Positions 55,047-63,198 of a stretch of 64,000 nucleotides of DNA are shown here, piece after piece. The stretch is from positions 1,550,001 through 1,614,000 of the forward strand of contig NZ_CP117030.1 of NCBI RefSeq assembly GCF_028551255.1, in the 5' to 3' direction. The translations under genes and the position numbers were made by a program. Position 1 is the stretch's first letter, and every line of letters starts with the position of its first letter. Under the pieces are notes generated by a model. The model saw nothing but the letters and a program-made list of their open reading frames with translations. It had not been told where the DNA came from and did not search any database. Source of the DNA: Vibrio tubiashii (GTDB lineage: Bacteria > Pseudomonadota > Gammaproteobacteria > Enterobacterales > Vibrionaceae).

Positions 55047-56189
55047 TCACACACATTTTAGGGCTAAATAAAGTTGAACTTTATGGTCTAACTTATTGAT
55101 TTTTAAATCTGTAACTTCTTCAATCTTTTCTATTCGGTAACGCAATGTATTGCGGTGAATATGGAGAGCTGCACAGGTTTGAGCCAGATCGCAATCCTGA
55201 GCAAAAAATTCTTTTAACGTCTTAACCAGAACATCTTTACTGTCATGTTGCTGCAAAACTTCAATCGGGTGACTTATCTGATTGCGACGCCACTCATCTT
55301 GCTTCAAATTATCAATCAGAACCGACAGCTTATGCTCCTGATAAAATAAAATCGCGTCTTTGCTTTCATCGCTACAAGCTAGGGTCGCCTTTGCCGTTTC
55401 ATAAGAGCGAGATAACCCGGTAAGGCCGGGGAAATACTCTCCCATGGCGATTTTGACCGTAAAGTCCGCCTCTTGAGCGATCCTCTTAAGCAGGCGTTTA
55501 ACCCGCTTTTTCTCTTCAGCTTTGCTCCATGTATTGTCGACTAAGGTCACTGGCTTGAGCACGACAACTTCGTTTTGAGAGACAGACACAATACCAACAA
55601 TGTTGTCTCGCTCTGGGTACTCCAACAGATGTACTAGCTTCTGCAACTGCTCTAACGTCAAAGGTTGACCTTGCTTAGGTATCACCTTAACTGTGGCAGC
55701 GATCCTTGGCTGAGCTAAATCCAAATCTAATCGTTCTGCTATCGATAGCAGCTGGGTTTCATTTAAGGTAGAACCCTGTATTAGCTGCAGCAGTAGCTCT
55801 TCTCTATGACGTTTATTCCACTGAATCTGAGCCATTAAATCAGCTTGCTCAACGATGAGTTCAGCGGTCATCTTAACCAGTTCGCCATAGCGTCTGACCT
55901 CTTCAGGCTGCCCCGAAATACCGACTACACCAATCACACTGTCTTGATGCAAAATAGGCAAGTTAATCCCTTCTTTTACACCAATCAGAGTACTGGCAAC
56001 CGTATGATTAATTTCAACTGTTCGGTTGTCATGTATCGCCAATAAGGCGCCTTCATGGGTTCGGTGCAATCGCGCTGGATCGCTTGAGCCGATAATTATC
56101 CCGTTCTCATCCATCACATTGACAGGAAACTGGATAATTTTTGTCGCGCGCTCAACGATTTGTCTCGCGATTAACGTATTTAACTGCAT
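55047..56189 (-). CDS. cdaR: CdaR-family sugar diacid regulator
   Basis: A 380-residue activator. The N-terminal sugar-diacid recognition domain (about 1-135: MQLNTLIARQIVERATKIIQ, NVMDENGIIIGSSDPARLHRTHEGA) is followed by a middle region and a C-terminal PucR/CdaR helix-turn-helix (AQTCAALHIHRNTLRYRIEKIEEVTDL). In E. coli CdaR activates glucarate, galactarate and glycerate genes. Start at 56189 matches CdaR length (385); the longer frame to 56438 has no domain. It is placed between gcl-hyi-glxR and the permease-garK pair, so it probably controls glycerate use here. Confidence 0.85.
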   Translation of the reverse strand: MQLNTLIARQIVERATKIIQFPVNVMDENGIIIGSSDPARLHRTHEGALLAIHDNRTVEINHTVASTLIGVKEGINLPILHQDSVIGVVGISGQPEEVRRYGELVKMTAELIVEQADLMAQIQWNKRHREELLLQLIQGSTLNETQLLSIAERLDLDLAQPRIAATVKVIPKQGQPLTLEQLQKLVHLLEYPERDNIVGIVSVSQNEVVVLKPVTLVDNTWSKAEEKKRVKRLLKRIAQEADFTVKIAMGEYFPGLTGLSRSYETAKATLACSDESKDAILFYQEHKLSVLIDNLKQDEWRRNQISHPIEVLQQHDSKDVLVKTLKEFFAQDCDLAQTCAALHIHRNTLRYRIEKIEEVTDLKINKLDHKVQLYLALKCV

Positions 56190-56465
56190 CTCTTTACTCG
56201 TACTCGAAGCCTTAATCTTCCTAGGGCTAACATAGCACAACTCCCCCGCGCTTTTATTGCGCCAACAGTGCCTGCAGCTGAGTAACCAAGAAAAAATCCC
56301 GATGTAAGCACGCGAGGTGCCTGCTAAGACGAGGCCCGAATGAGCCTCTACCTGTTGCCTTACAACGGGAACGCGTACAAAAGGAGACGAAAAACTACGC
56401 GATTTAAGTAATATCAACCCGACTGATTTCCCCCACAACGGCTAGTCAGCAAGATTGATATATAG

Positions 56466-56535
56466 ATACCAATCACCACCAATTGCTTGTCGTGATTGGT
56501 ATGGGATAGCGAGGGAGAGGAGTCCTTGCTATCCC
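56466..56535 (-). terminator. Two hairpins after glxR
   Basis: ATACCAATCAC/GTGATTGGTAT (56466-56502) and GGGATAGC/GCTATCCC (56503-56535) are adjacent stems just past the glxR stop. T runs are short, so termination efficiency is uncertain. Confidence 0.55.
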
Positions 56536-56560
56536 AGACGGAAACTAGAGGCAGTAGACC

Positions 56561-57457
56561 CTAATCTCGAATCGAATGTCCTGAGCGCTTCTCAATCGCT
56601 TTAATCAGCGCTGAGTGATCCCAGTCCTGTCCGCCTTGAGCCGCACACTCTTCAAACAGCTCTTGCGCATTTTGCGTATTAGGCAGTGCAACTTCCAACT
56701 CTTTGGCACCCGTTAGCGCTAGATCTAAGTCCTTCTGGTGCAACGAGATTCTGAAACCAGGGTCAAACGTGCCTTCAATCATACGCTCGCCGTGGACTTC
56801 TAAGATCTTAGAACTTGCAAACCCACCAAGCAGCGCTTGGCGCACACGTGCTGGATCAGCGCCCGCTTTTGAAGCAAACACCAGCGCTTCAGAAACCGCT
56901 TCAATGTTAAGTGCCACGATAATCTGATTGGCGACCTTACAAGTTTGGCCCGCACCGTTTTCTCCGACTAGCGTGATGTTTTTGCCCATCACCTCAAATA
57001 GAGGGCGAGCTTTATCAAACGCTTCTTGCGCTCCACCAACCATGATGCTTAGCGTAGCGTTAACCGCACCGACTTCACCGCCAGATACTGGTGCGTCTAG
57101 GTACTTTGCACCACTTTCATTGATGCGCGCAGCAATCGCTTTGGTTGCCATTGGTGAGATTGAGCTCATATCGATCACAAGCTTACCTTCAGCACCACCT
57201 GCATTCAGGCCGGCTTCAACACCTTTCTCGCCAAATAGCACATCTTCCACTTGTGGTGTGTTTGGCACCATAAGGATAATAACGTCTGCTGCTTCAGAGG
57301 CTGCTTGCGCAGAGTTAACAACTTGAGCTCCCGCATCCACCAAGTCTTTTGGCGCGGGATTAAAGTGATCAGATAGCACAATGTCATAACCGGCTTTTTG
57401 CAAGTTCGCTGCCATTGGGCGGCCCATAATACCTGTACCAATAAATGCAATTTTCAT
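56561..57457 (-). CDS. glxR: Tartronate semialdehyde reductase (2-hydroxy-3-oxopropionate reductase)
   Basis: A 298-residue NAD(P)-dependent reductase of the beta-hydroxyacid dehydrogenase family. The Rossmann motif IGTGIMGRPMAANL, the substrate-binding DAPVSGGEVGA and the catalytic Lys in GQTCKVANQIIV are complete. It turns tartronate semialdehyde into glycerate, following Gcl and Hyi in the same operon; glycerate then goes to GarK. Confidence 0.92.
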   Translation of the reverse strand: MKIAFIGTGIMGRPMAANLQKAGYDIVLSDHFNPAPKDLVDAGAQVVNSAQAASEAADVIILMVPNTPQVEDVLFGEKGVEAGLNAGGAEGKLVIDMSSISPMATKAIAARINESGAKYLDAPVSGGEVGAVNATLSIMVGGAQEAFDKARPLFEVMGKNITLVGENGAGQTCKVANQIIVALNIEAVSEALVFASKAGADPARVRQALLGGFASSKILEVHGERMIEGTFDPGFRISLHQKDLDLALTGAKELEVALPNTQNAQELFEECAAQGGQDWDHSALIKAIEKRSGHSIRD

Positions 57458-57507
57458 ATTCTGTTCTCCGTAACGTTAGCCCACCCTTTGGTGGGCACAG
57501 ACCGCAC

Positions 57508-58284
57508 TTAGCGGTATAGGTTGATCCAATCTAAGCCTTCAGTGGTGGTGGTTTTCGGCTTGTACTCGCAGCCAACCCACCCTTGATAACCAAGCTCATC
57601 AAGATGTTTCAAGACGAATGGGTAGTTAATCTCCCCAGTACCCGGTTCATGTCTGCCTGGGTTGTCGGCTAACTGCACATGGGCAATTTGGTCGATGTTG
57701 GCACTCATGGTTGGCGCTAGGTCCCCTTCCATGATTTGCATGTGGTAGATGTCGTACTGAATGAACAGGTTGTCACTACCCACTTCTTTAATCACCGCTT
57801 TCGCCTGCTCAGTGGTGTTGAGGAAGAATCCCGGGATGTCACGCGTATTGATGGCTTCAATCACTAAGCGAATGCCAGCCTCTTTTAGAGCCTGCGCGGC
57901 ATAACGTAGGTTGATAACAAATGCCGCGTGCGCATCATGTTGGCTTACCCCTTGTGGAACGATCCCTGCGAGGCAGTTGATTTGGGTATTACCCAATACT
58001 TTGGCGTATTCAATAGCCTTGGCGACGCCTGCTTGGAACTCTTCAATTCGGTTTGGGTCCACCGCGATACCGCGCTCGCCCGCCTCCCAATCGCCGGCCG
58101 GAAGGTTGAACAGCACTTGGGTAAGTTGGTTTTCATCCAGTTTCTCCTTGATTTGAGCGGCTTCTAAGGCGTAAGGAAATAAATACTCTACACCACTAAA
58201 ACCCGCCTTTGCTGCGGCCTCAAAGCGATCTTCGAAGTCCAGTTCGGTAAACAACATGGATAAATTTGCTGCAAACTTTGCCAT
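57508..58284 (-). CDS. hyi: Hydroxypyruvate isomerase
   Basis: A 258-residue TIM-barrel protein, same length as E. coli Hyi. Signatures are ANLSMLFTELDFEDRFEAAAKAGFSGVEYLFPY, LVIEAINTRDIPGFFLNTTEQA and VGCEYKPKTTTTEGLDWI. It interconverts hydroxypyruvate and tartronate semialdehyde. It lies 18 bases after gcl and 50 before glxR, within the glyoxylate operon. Confidence 0.92.
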   Translation of the reverse strand: MAKFAANLSMLFTELDFEDRFEAAAKAGFSGVEYLFPYALEAAQIKEKLDENQLTQVLFNLPAGDWEAGERGIAVDPNRIEEFQAGVAKAIEYAKVLGNTQINCLAGIVPQGVSQHDAHAAFVINLRYAAQALKEAGIRLVIEAINTRDIPGFFLNTTEQAKAVIKEVGSDNLFIQYDIYHMQIMEGDLAPTMSANIDQIAHVQLADNPGRHEPGTGEINYPFVLKHLDELGYQGWVGCEYKPKTTTTEGLDWINLYR

Positions 58285-58302
58285 TTTGATTTCCTTATTC
58301 TG

Positions 58303-60078
58303 TTAGCTGTTGTTGATTAACGCCGTTGGTGCGTCGTCAGCGCTTTCTGCCAAGGCTTCGAACTCATTGATTGAGTCAATCTCGACGCCCATCGCAATGT
58401 TGGTTACACGCTCTAGAATCACTTCAACCACAACAGGCACCTTGTGCTTGTTCATTAATTCTTTCGCTTTAGCAAACGCCTCTTGCATCTGCTCTGGGTC
58501 AGTCACTCGAATCGCTTTACAACCTAAGCCCTCAACAACCGTCACATGGTCAACACCGTAGCCGTTAAGCTCTGGTGCGTTCTGGTTCTCAAACGACAGT
58601 TGAACACAGTAATCAATGTCGAACTGACGCTGCGCTTGGCGAATCAGACCAAGGTAAGAGTTGTTTACCAAAACATGGATATACGGCAGGTTAAACTGCG
58701 CGCCAACCGCCAGCTCTTCAATCATGAATTGGAAATCGTAGTCACCAGAGATCGCAACGATATCGCGATTAGGATCCGCAGCACGTACACCAAGTGCGGC
58801 AGGTGTCGTCCAACCTAGCGGGCCAGCTTGACCACAGTTAATCCAATGACGTGGCTTATACACGTGTAGGAACTGCGCTGCGGCAATTTGAGAAAGACCA
58901 ATCGTGCTGACGTAACAAGTATCGCGACCAAACGCTTTGTTCATCTCTTCATAAACGCGCATTGGTTTAATCGGTGCATCGGTATAGTGAGTTTTACGTA
59001 ACATCGTTGCTTTACGCTGCTGACATTCGCCAACCCACGCGCTACGGTTTGGTAATTTACCTGCGTCACGCCATTCACGCGCCACTTCCACCAGCAGTTC
59101 AAGTGCTGCTTTGGCATCAGAAACAATGCCAAGATCCGGACAGAACACACGCCCAATTTGAGTCGGCTCTATATCAACGTGAACGAACTTACGCCCTTTG
59201 GTATACACATCCAAAGACCCCGTGTGGCGGTTAGCAAATCGGTTACCAATACCAAACACAAAATCGGATTCAAGCAAAGTTGCGTTGCCGTAACGATGCG
59301 CCGTTTGCAGACCAACCATACCTGCCATCAGTTCATGGTCATCCGCGATGGAGCCCCAACCCATCAGAGTTGGAATCACTGGAACACCTGTAATTTCAGC
59401 GAATTGTTGCAGTAACGCTTCAGCTCCCGCATTAATAACACCACCACCAGAAACGATCACTGGGTTAGCAGACTCACACATCATTTCGATGGCTTTTTCT
59501 ACCTGAGCACGTGTTGCTTTTGGTTGGTATGCCTCTAACGGTTCATAAGTATCAATATCAAACTCGATTTCCGTCAGCTGAACATCTAACGGTAAGTCAA
59601 TCAGTACCGGGCCAGGTCTGCCTGAGCGCATTAGGTGAAACGCCTGCTGGAATGCACGTGGCACCTGTGCTGGCTCTAGTACGGTTGTCGCCCACTTAGT
59701 GACGGGTTTGGCAATAGACTCTATATCTACTGCTTGGAAATCTTCTTTATGCAGGCGAGCTCGTGGCGCTTGCCCTGTAATACAAAGGATTGGAATTGAG
59801 TCCGCTGATGCAGAATACAATCCGGTGATCATATCGGTACCTGCGGGACCCGATGTGCCGATACACACGCCGATGTTACCTTGATTGGTACGCGTGTAAC
59901 CTTCTGCCATATGCGAAGCACCTTCCACATGGCGAGCAAGTACGTGATCAATACCACCGAGCTTTTTCATTGCCGCGTACATTGGGTTAATCGCTGCGCC
60001 AGGAACACCGAAGGCAATGTCTACACCTTCCTTCTTAAGTACTTCTACCGCCGCCTCAATTGCCTTCATCTTTGCCAT
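58303..60078 (-). CDS. gcl: Glyoxylate carboligase (tartronate-semialdehyde synthase)
   Basis: A 591-residue ThDP- and FAD-binding enzyme joining two glyoxylates into tartronate semialdehyde with CO2 release. [20 protein letters not shown] and [17 protein letters not shown] match E. coli Gcl; residue 51 is Val (ARHVEGASH), the known Gcl replacement of the usual catalytic Glu of ThDP enzymes. The ThDP/Mg motif [12 protein letters not shown]...NN is present. GGAGG lies 6 bases before the ATG at 60078; a longer frame to 60135 is ignored. First gene of gcl-hyi-glxR, divergent from aceB. Confidence 0.95.
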   Translation of the reverse strand: MAKMKAIEAAVEVLKKEGVDIAFGVPGAAINPMYAAMKKLGGIDHVLARHVEGASHMAEGYTRTNQGNIGVCIGTSGPAGTDMITGLYSASADSIPILCITGQAPRARLHKEDFQAVDIESIAKPVTKWATTVLEPAQVPRAFQQAFHLMRSGRPGPVLIDLPLDVQLTEIEFDIDTYEPLEAYQPKATRAQVEKAIEMMCESANPVIVSGGGVINAGAEALLQQFAEITGVPVIPTLMGWGSIADDHELMAGMVGLQTAHRYGNATLLESDFVFGIGNRFANRHTGSLDVYTKGRKFVHVDIEPTQIGRVFCPDLGIVSDAKAALELLVEVAREWRDAGKLPNRSAWVGECQQRKATMLRKTHYTDAPIKPMRVYEEMNKAFGRDTCYVSTIGLSQIAAAQFLHVYKPRHWINCGQAGPLGWTTPAALGVRAADPNRDIVAISGDYDFQFMIEELAVGAQFNLPYIHVLVNNSYLGLIRQAQRQFDIDYCVQLSFENQNAPELNGYGVDHVTVVEGLGCKAIRVTDPEQMQEAFAKAKELMNKHKVPVVVEVILERVTNIAMGVEIDSINEFEALAESADDAPTALINNS

Positions 60079-60094
60079 GCGAACCTCCATTTCG

Positions 60095-60127
60095 ATTGTA
60101 TACAATTCAAAGATACTTTGTGTACTA
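60095..60127. promoter_or_regulatory. Operator-like palindromes in front of gcl
   Basis: ATTGTATACAAT (60095-60106) is a perfect 12-base palindrome 16 bases from the gcl start; TTGTGTACTA follows at 60118-60127. Their TTGTAyACAA core is repeated in front of aceB, in the style of GntR-family operators. Confidence 0.5.
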
Positions 60128-60342
60128 TGAATCATATTTAGAATTTGGCAACCCCTAAATGCAACATTTTTTCAACATAGAGCCATTGCTCGAAGCGAAC
60201 ACTAACCCCGAAAACCCTAGAAATCATTGCTTTATATAAAATATCTTTACATGAAAATATTTTTCTAAGAGAGCAAATGAAAAATAAATGTTAAATACCC
60301 TTTGATTGTTTACATGAATTGAAATATAAGTATTCGTGCAAC

Positions 60343-60365
60343 ATGATTTTTGTACACAAAATCAT
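60343..60365. promoter_or_regulatory. Operator-like palindrome in front of aceB
   Basis: ATGATTTT and AAAATCAT arms flank TGTACAC; the centre TTGTACACAA differs from the gcl-side core by one base. It ends 26 bases before the aceB start codon. The rest of the gap (60140-60340) is AT-rich without other clear features. Confidence 0.5.
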
Positions 60366-60391
60366 TCGATATTGTTTAAAGGAGACGAACA

Positions 60392-62020
60392 ATGAGTCTG
60401 AACGATGTAGCAGAAAGAGAAGAAACCGCCTGTCTGCGCGTAGTCGGTAACATGGACAACCCTGAATACCAAACCATCCTTAACAAAGAAGCGCTCTCAT
60501 TCTTAACCAAGCTGATTAAGAAGTTTGCTCCACGCCGAGATGCACTACTTGCTGCTCGCGAAGAGCAACAAAAGCGTTTTGATGCTGGCGAACTACCGAA
60601 TTTCCGTGCGGATACACAATCTATTCGTGACAACAAGAGCTGGAAAGTCGCCACTCCGCCACCTGAACTGTTAGACCGTCGAGTAGAAATAACCGGGCCG
60701 ATTGATCGCAAAATGGTGATCAACGCACTGAATTCAGGTGCTAAGGTCTTTATGTGTTGTTTTGAAGACGCCTCTTCCCCTACTTGGGAGAACATGGTCC
60801 AAGGGCAGATAAACTTGCGCGATGCCAATGCCCGCACAATTAGTTATCACGATGAAGCAAAAAACAAACATTATCAGCTCAGTGATGACCCAGCCCTACT
60901 GATTGCCCGTCCGCGAGGCCTGCACCTGCCGGAGCAATCGATCCAATTTGACGATAAACCCATTCCTGGTTGCTTGATGGATTTCGCGCTCTACTTCTAC
61001 CACAACTACCTATCACGAGCAGAGCAAGGACTTGGGGTTTACTACTACATTCCTAAGCTAGAAAGCATGGAAGAATCACAATGGTGGGATGACGTTTTCT
61101 CTTTCACTGAAGATTACTTTGGTGTCGAACGAGGCACGATTCGTGCGACCGTTCTGATTGAAACGCTACCTGCCGTATTCCAAATGGACGAAATGCTTTA
61201 CGCCATGCGTGACCATATCGTCGCAATGAACTGCGGCCGCTGGGATTATATCTTCAGTTACATCAAGACCCTCAAAAACCACACCGACCGCATTCTTCCA
61301 GACCGACATGTGGTTGGGATGGATAAAGAATTCCTTAATGCCTACAGCCAACTGTTAGTACGTACTTGCCATCAGCGTGGCGCCTTGGCAATGGGCGGTA
61401 TGTCAGCCTTCATCCCAGCCAAAGATCCTGCAGAGATGGAGCGAGTGACCGCCAAAGTGATCGAGGATAAAGAGCGTGAATCGCGCAATGGCCACGACGG
61501 AACTTGGGTTGCACATCCAGCGCTCGTCGATTTGGCAATGTCTGTATTCGATAAAAATCTTGGCGGAAAGCCAAACCAACTCGATTTTGTCAGCCCAACA
61601 CATGAAATTGGTGCTGATTTGCTGCTAAAGCCGTGTGAAGGGACACGCGATGAAGCTGGCGTTCGTAAGAATATCCGTATTGCGCTTTATTACATCGAAG
61701 CTTGGATTCAAGGCCATGGCTGTGTGCCGATCTATGGCTTGATGGAAGATGCCGCAACGGCAGAGATCTCGCGCGCTAATATCTGGCAATGGATTCATCA
61801 CTCGGTCGAGCTTGATGATGGGCAAACCTTTACTAAAGAGCTTTTCCACCAATGGCTGTATCAAGAGCTCAACACTATCAAACAGGAAGTGGGCGATGCT
61901 CGATTCGCAGCTGGCCGCTTTGAACAAACCGCTGACCTTTTCTTCGAGCTGTCAACAGCGAAAGAGTTCGCCACCTTCCTGACCTTACCAAGCTATCAGC
62001 TTCTTAACGGGGCTGCGTAA
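60392..62020 (+). CDS. aceB: Malate synthase A
   Basis: A 542-residue enzyme condensing glyoxylate and acetyl-CoA to malate (E. coli AceB 533). Signatures are ARPRGLHLPEQSI, ATVLIETLPAVFQMDEMLYAMRDHIVAMNCGRWDYIFSYIK and AHPALV, covering the catalytic Arg, Glu and Asp. No isocitrate lyase gene is next to it; here it is paired with glyoxylate carboligase genes and GlcG, pointing to glycolate or glyoxylate use rather than the acetate shunt. GGAG lies 8 bases upstream. Confidence 0.95.
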   Translation: MSLNDVAEREETACLRVVGNMDNPEYQTILNKEALSFLTKLIKKFAPRRDALLAAREEQQKRFDAGELPNFRADTQSIRDNKSWKVATPPPELLDRRVEITGPIDRKMVINALNSGAKVFMCCFEDASSPTWENMVQGQINLRDANARTISYHDEAKNKHYQLSDDPALLIARPRGLHLPEQSIQFDDKPIPGCLMDFALYFYHNYLSRAEQGLGVYYYIPKLESMEESQWWDDVFSFTEDYFGVERGTIRATVLIETLPAVFQMDEMLYAMRDHIVAMNCGRWDYIFSYIKTLKNHTDRILPDRHVVGMDKEFLNAYSQLLVRTCHQRGALAMGGMSAFIPAKDPAEMERVTAKVIEDKERESRNGHDGTWVAHPALVDLAMSVFDKNLGGKPNQLDFVSPTHEIGADLLLKPCEGTRDEAGVRKNIRIALYYIEAWIQGHGCVPIYGLMEDAATAEISRANIWQWIHHSVELDDGQTFTKELFHQWLYQELNTIKQEVGDARFAAGRFEQTADLFFELSTAKEFATFLTLPSYQLLNGAA

Positions 62021-62026
62021 TACCAA

Positions 62027-62050
62027 CCTAGTTCGTCTATGCGAGCTAGG
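62027..62050 (+). other. Hairpin between aceB and glcG
   Basis: CCTAGTTCG and CGAGCTAGG pair in RNA with one U-G wobble; no T run follows, so it may stabilise or attenuate the message rather than end it. Confidence 0.35.
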
Positions 62051-62076
62051 GCGGTAGAACATTAACAGGAGATAAC

Positions 62077-62514
62077 ATGGGAAGTTTAACTCTAGATCAA
62101 GCACTCTCCGTCATTGACGGTACCTTTCAGGCAGGTTCAAAGAGCAAAAGCGCACCGCTCACGGTCGCCGTTCTCGACAGTGGAGGGAAACTCATCTCTC
62201 TACAACGCCAAGATGGTTCTAGTATGATGCGACCAGATATCGCGATTGCTAAAGCTTGGGGCGCACTAGCGCTCGGGTGTTCTTCGCGAAAGCTCGCTCA
62301 GGATGCTGACAATCGACCTGCATTTATCTCCGCTGTTAATGTTCTCGCACACGGTAATATGGTTCCGGTTCCAGGAGGATTGCTCATTCGCGATGCCGAG
62401 AAAAACATTCTCGGTGCAGTTGGGGTCAGTGGTGATCTCTCTGATATCGATGAAAGCTGCGCACTCGGGGGAATTGACCACGCCCAGCTTTATTGTGATG
62501 ACGCCGTATCTTAG
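62077..62514 (+). CDS. glcG: GlcG/HbpS-like protein
   Basis: A 145-residue soluble protein of the GlcG/HbpS (DUF336) family: LTVAVLDSGGKLISLQRQDGSSMMRPDIAIAKAWGALALG and VPGGLLIRDAEKNILGAVGVSGDLSDIDE. In E. coli the member lies in the glycolate oxidase operon; HbpS in Streptomyces binds haem. Its molecular role in glyoxylate use is not settled. It is cotranscribed with aceB (56 bases apart) and followed by a terminator. Confidence 0.88.
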   Translation: MGSLTLDQALSVIDGTFQAGSKSKSAPLTVAVLDSGGKLISLQRQDGSSMMRPDIAIAKAWGALALGCSSRKLAQDADNRPAFISAVNVLAHGNMVPVPGGLLIRDAEKNILGAVGVSGDLSDIDESCALGGIDHAQLYCDDAVS

Positions 62515-62535
62515 CACTGACTAACAAAGCAAAAC

Positions 62536-62574
62536 AAAACGCCCTCAGCTGCACACGCAAATGAGGGCGTTTTT
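62536..62574. terminator. Bidirectional terminator
   Basis: AAAACGCCCTCA and TGAGGGCGTTTT make a 12-base stem with a 15-base loop and a T run, between glcG and the convergent MarR gene. Confidence 0.9.
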
Positions 62575-62596
62575 CTATTTCGTCTTTTCGAGGAGA

Positions 62597-63079
62597 TTAC
62601 TCGTATTGAGTGAGCCAGCCTTTCAAGATAGTGTTCATCTGTTTCTTCTGATTAGCATTAATGCCTTTAACCAGCTTTTCCTGTACTGCGGCGTGCTCTT
62701 CAATAATTTTGTCGATCAGCACATAACCATCTTGGCTCAGCTCAACCGTCACACTGCGACGGTCTTCTTTACTGTGCTCGCGGCTGATCAAACCTTTAGA
62801 CTCAAGCTTATCTAATCGGTTCGTCATCGCGCCAGATGTCAGCATCATAGAATCAATCAGCTCTGAAGGGGTAAGGCGAAAAGGTTTACCACTACGACGC
62901 AAAGTCGCCAACACGTCGAACTCCCCAAGTTTCAAGTCATAGCGCTTATGTAGCTGAGCCACTTCTGTCTCCATATACTTGGCAATACGCATCAATCGAC
63001 CCATTATCGCCATAGGTTCAGTTTCTAGCTCTGGCTTTTCCTTAGCCCACTGGTCTACTACTCTATCAATAGCGTCCAT
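62597..63079 (-). CDS. MarR-family transcriptional regulator
   Basis: A 160-residue winged-helix regulator: FDVLATLRRSGKPFRLTPSELIDSMMLTSGAMTNRLDKLESKGLISREHSKEDRRSVTVELSQDG covers the helix-turn-helix and wing. Start at 63079 with GGAG about 10 bases upstream; the frame runs further up but into the promoter. It is divergent from an EamA-type transporter, and two copies of an 18-base palindrome lie between them, so autoregulation and control of the transporter are likely. Confidence 0.88.
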   Translation of the reverse strand: MDAIDRVVDQWAKEKPELETEPMAIMGRLMRIAKYMETEVAQLHKRYDLKLGEFDVLATLRRSGKPFRLTPSELIDSMMLTSGAMTNRLDKLESKGLISREHSKEDRRSVTVELSQDGYVLIDKIIEEHAAVQEKLVKGINANQKKQMNTILKGWLTQYE

Positions 63080-63115
63080 GAATATTTGTCTCCAGTAACA
63101 AAATGCTGTTTTGAA

Positions 63116-63133
63116 TATCTTAACATAAAGATA
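63116..63133. promoter_or_regulatory. MarR operator copy 1
   Basis: TATCTTAACATAAAGATA, perfect 6-base arms TATCTT/AAGATA. It lies 36 bases upstream of the MarR start. An almost identical copy is at 63175-63192. Confidence 0.75.
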
Positions 63134-63174
63134 CTTTACAAACAGCGTTTTTAGGCGTACATTCCTCACAAAAG

Positions 63175-63192
63175 TATCTTAACGTAAAGATA
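63175..63192. promoter_or_regulatory. MarR operator copy 2
   Basis: TATCTTAACGTAAAGATA differs from copy 1 at a single base and ends 6 bases before the transporter start codon, where it would block translation start or promoter clearance. Confidence 0.75.
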
Positions 63193-63198
63193 GTTGTT

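Noticed and set aside
56190..56438. N-terminal extension of the CdaR-type regulator frame
   Set aside because: The added 83 residues have no domain, and the start at 56189 gives the usual CdaR length with the conserved N-terminus.
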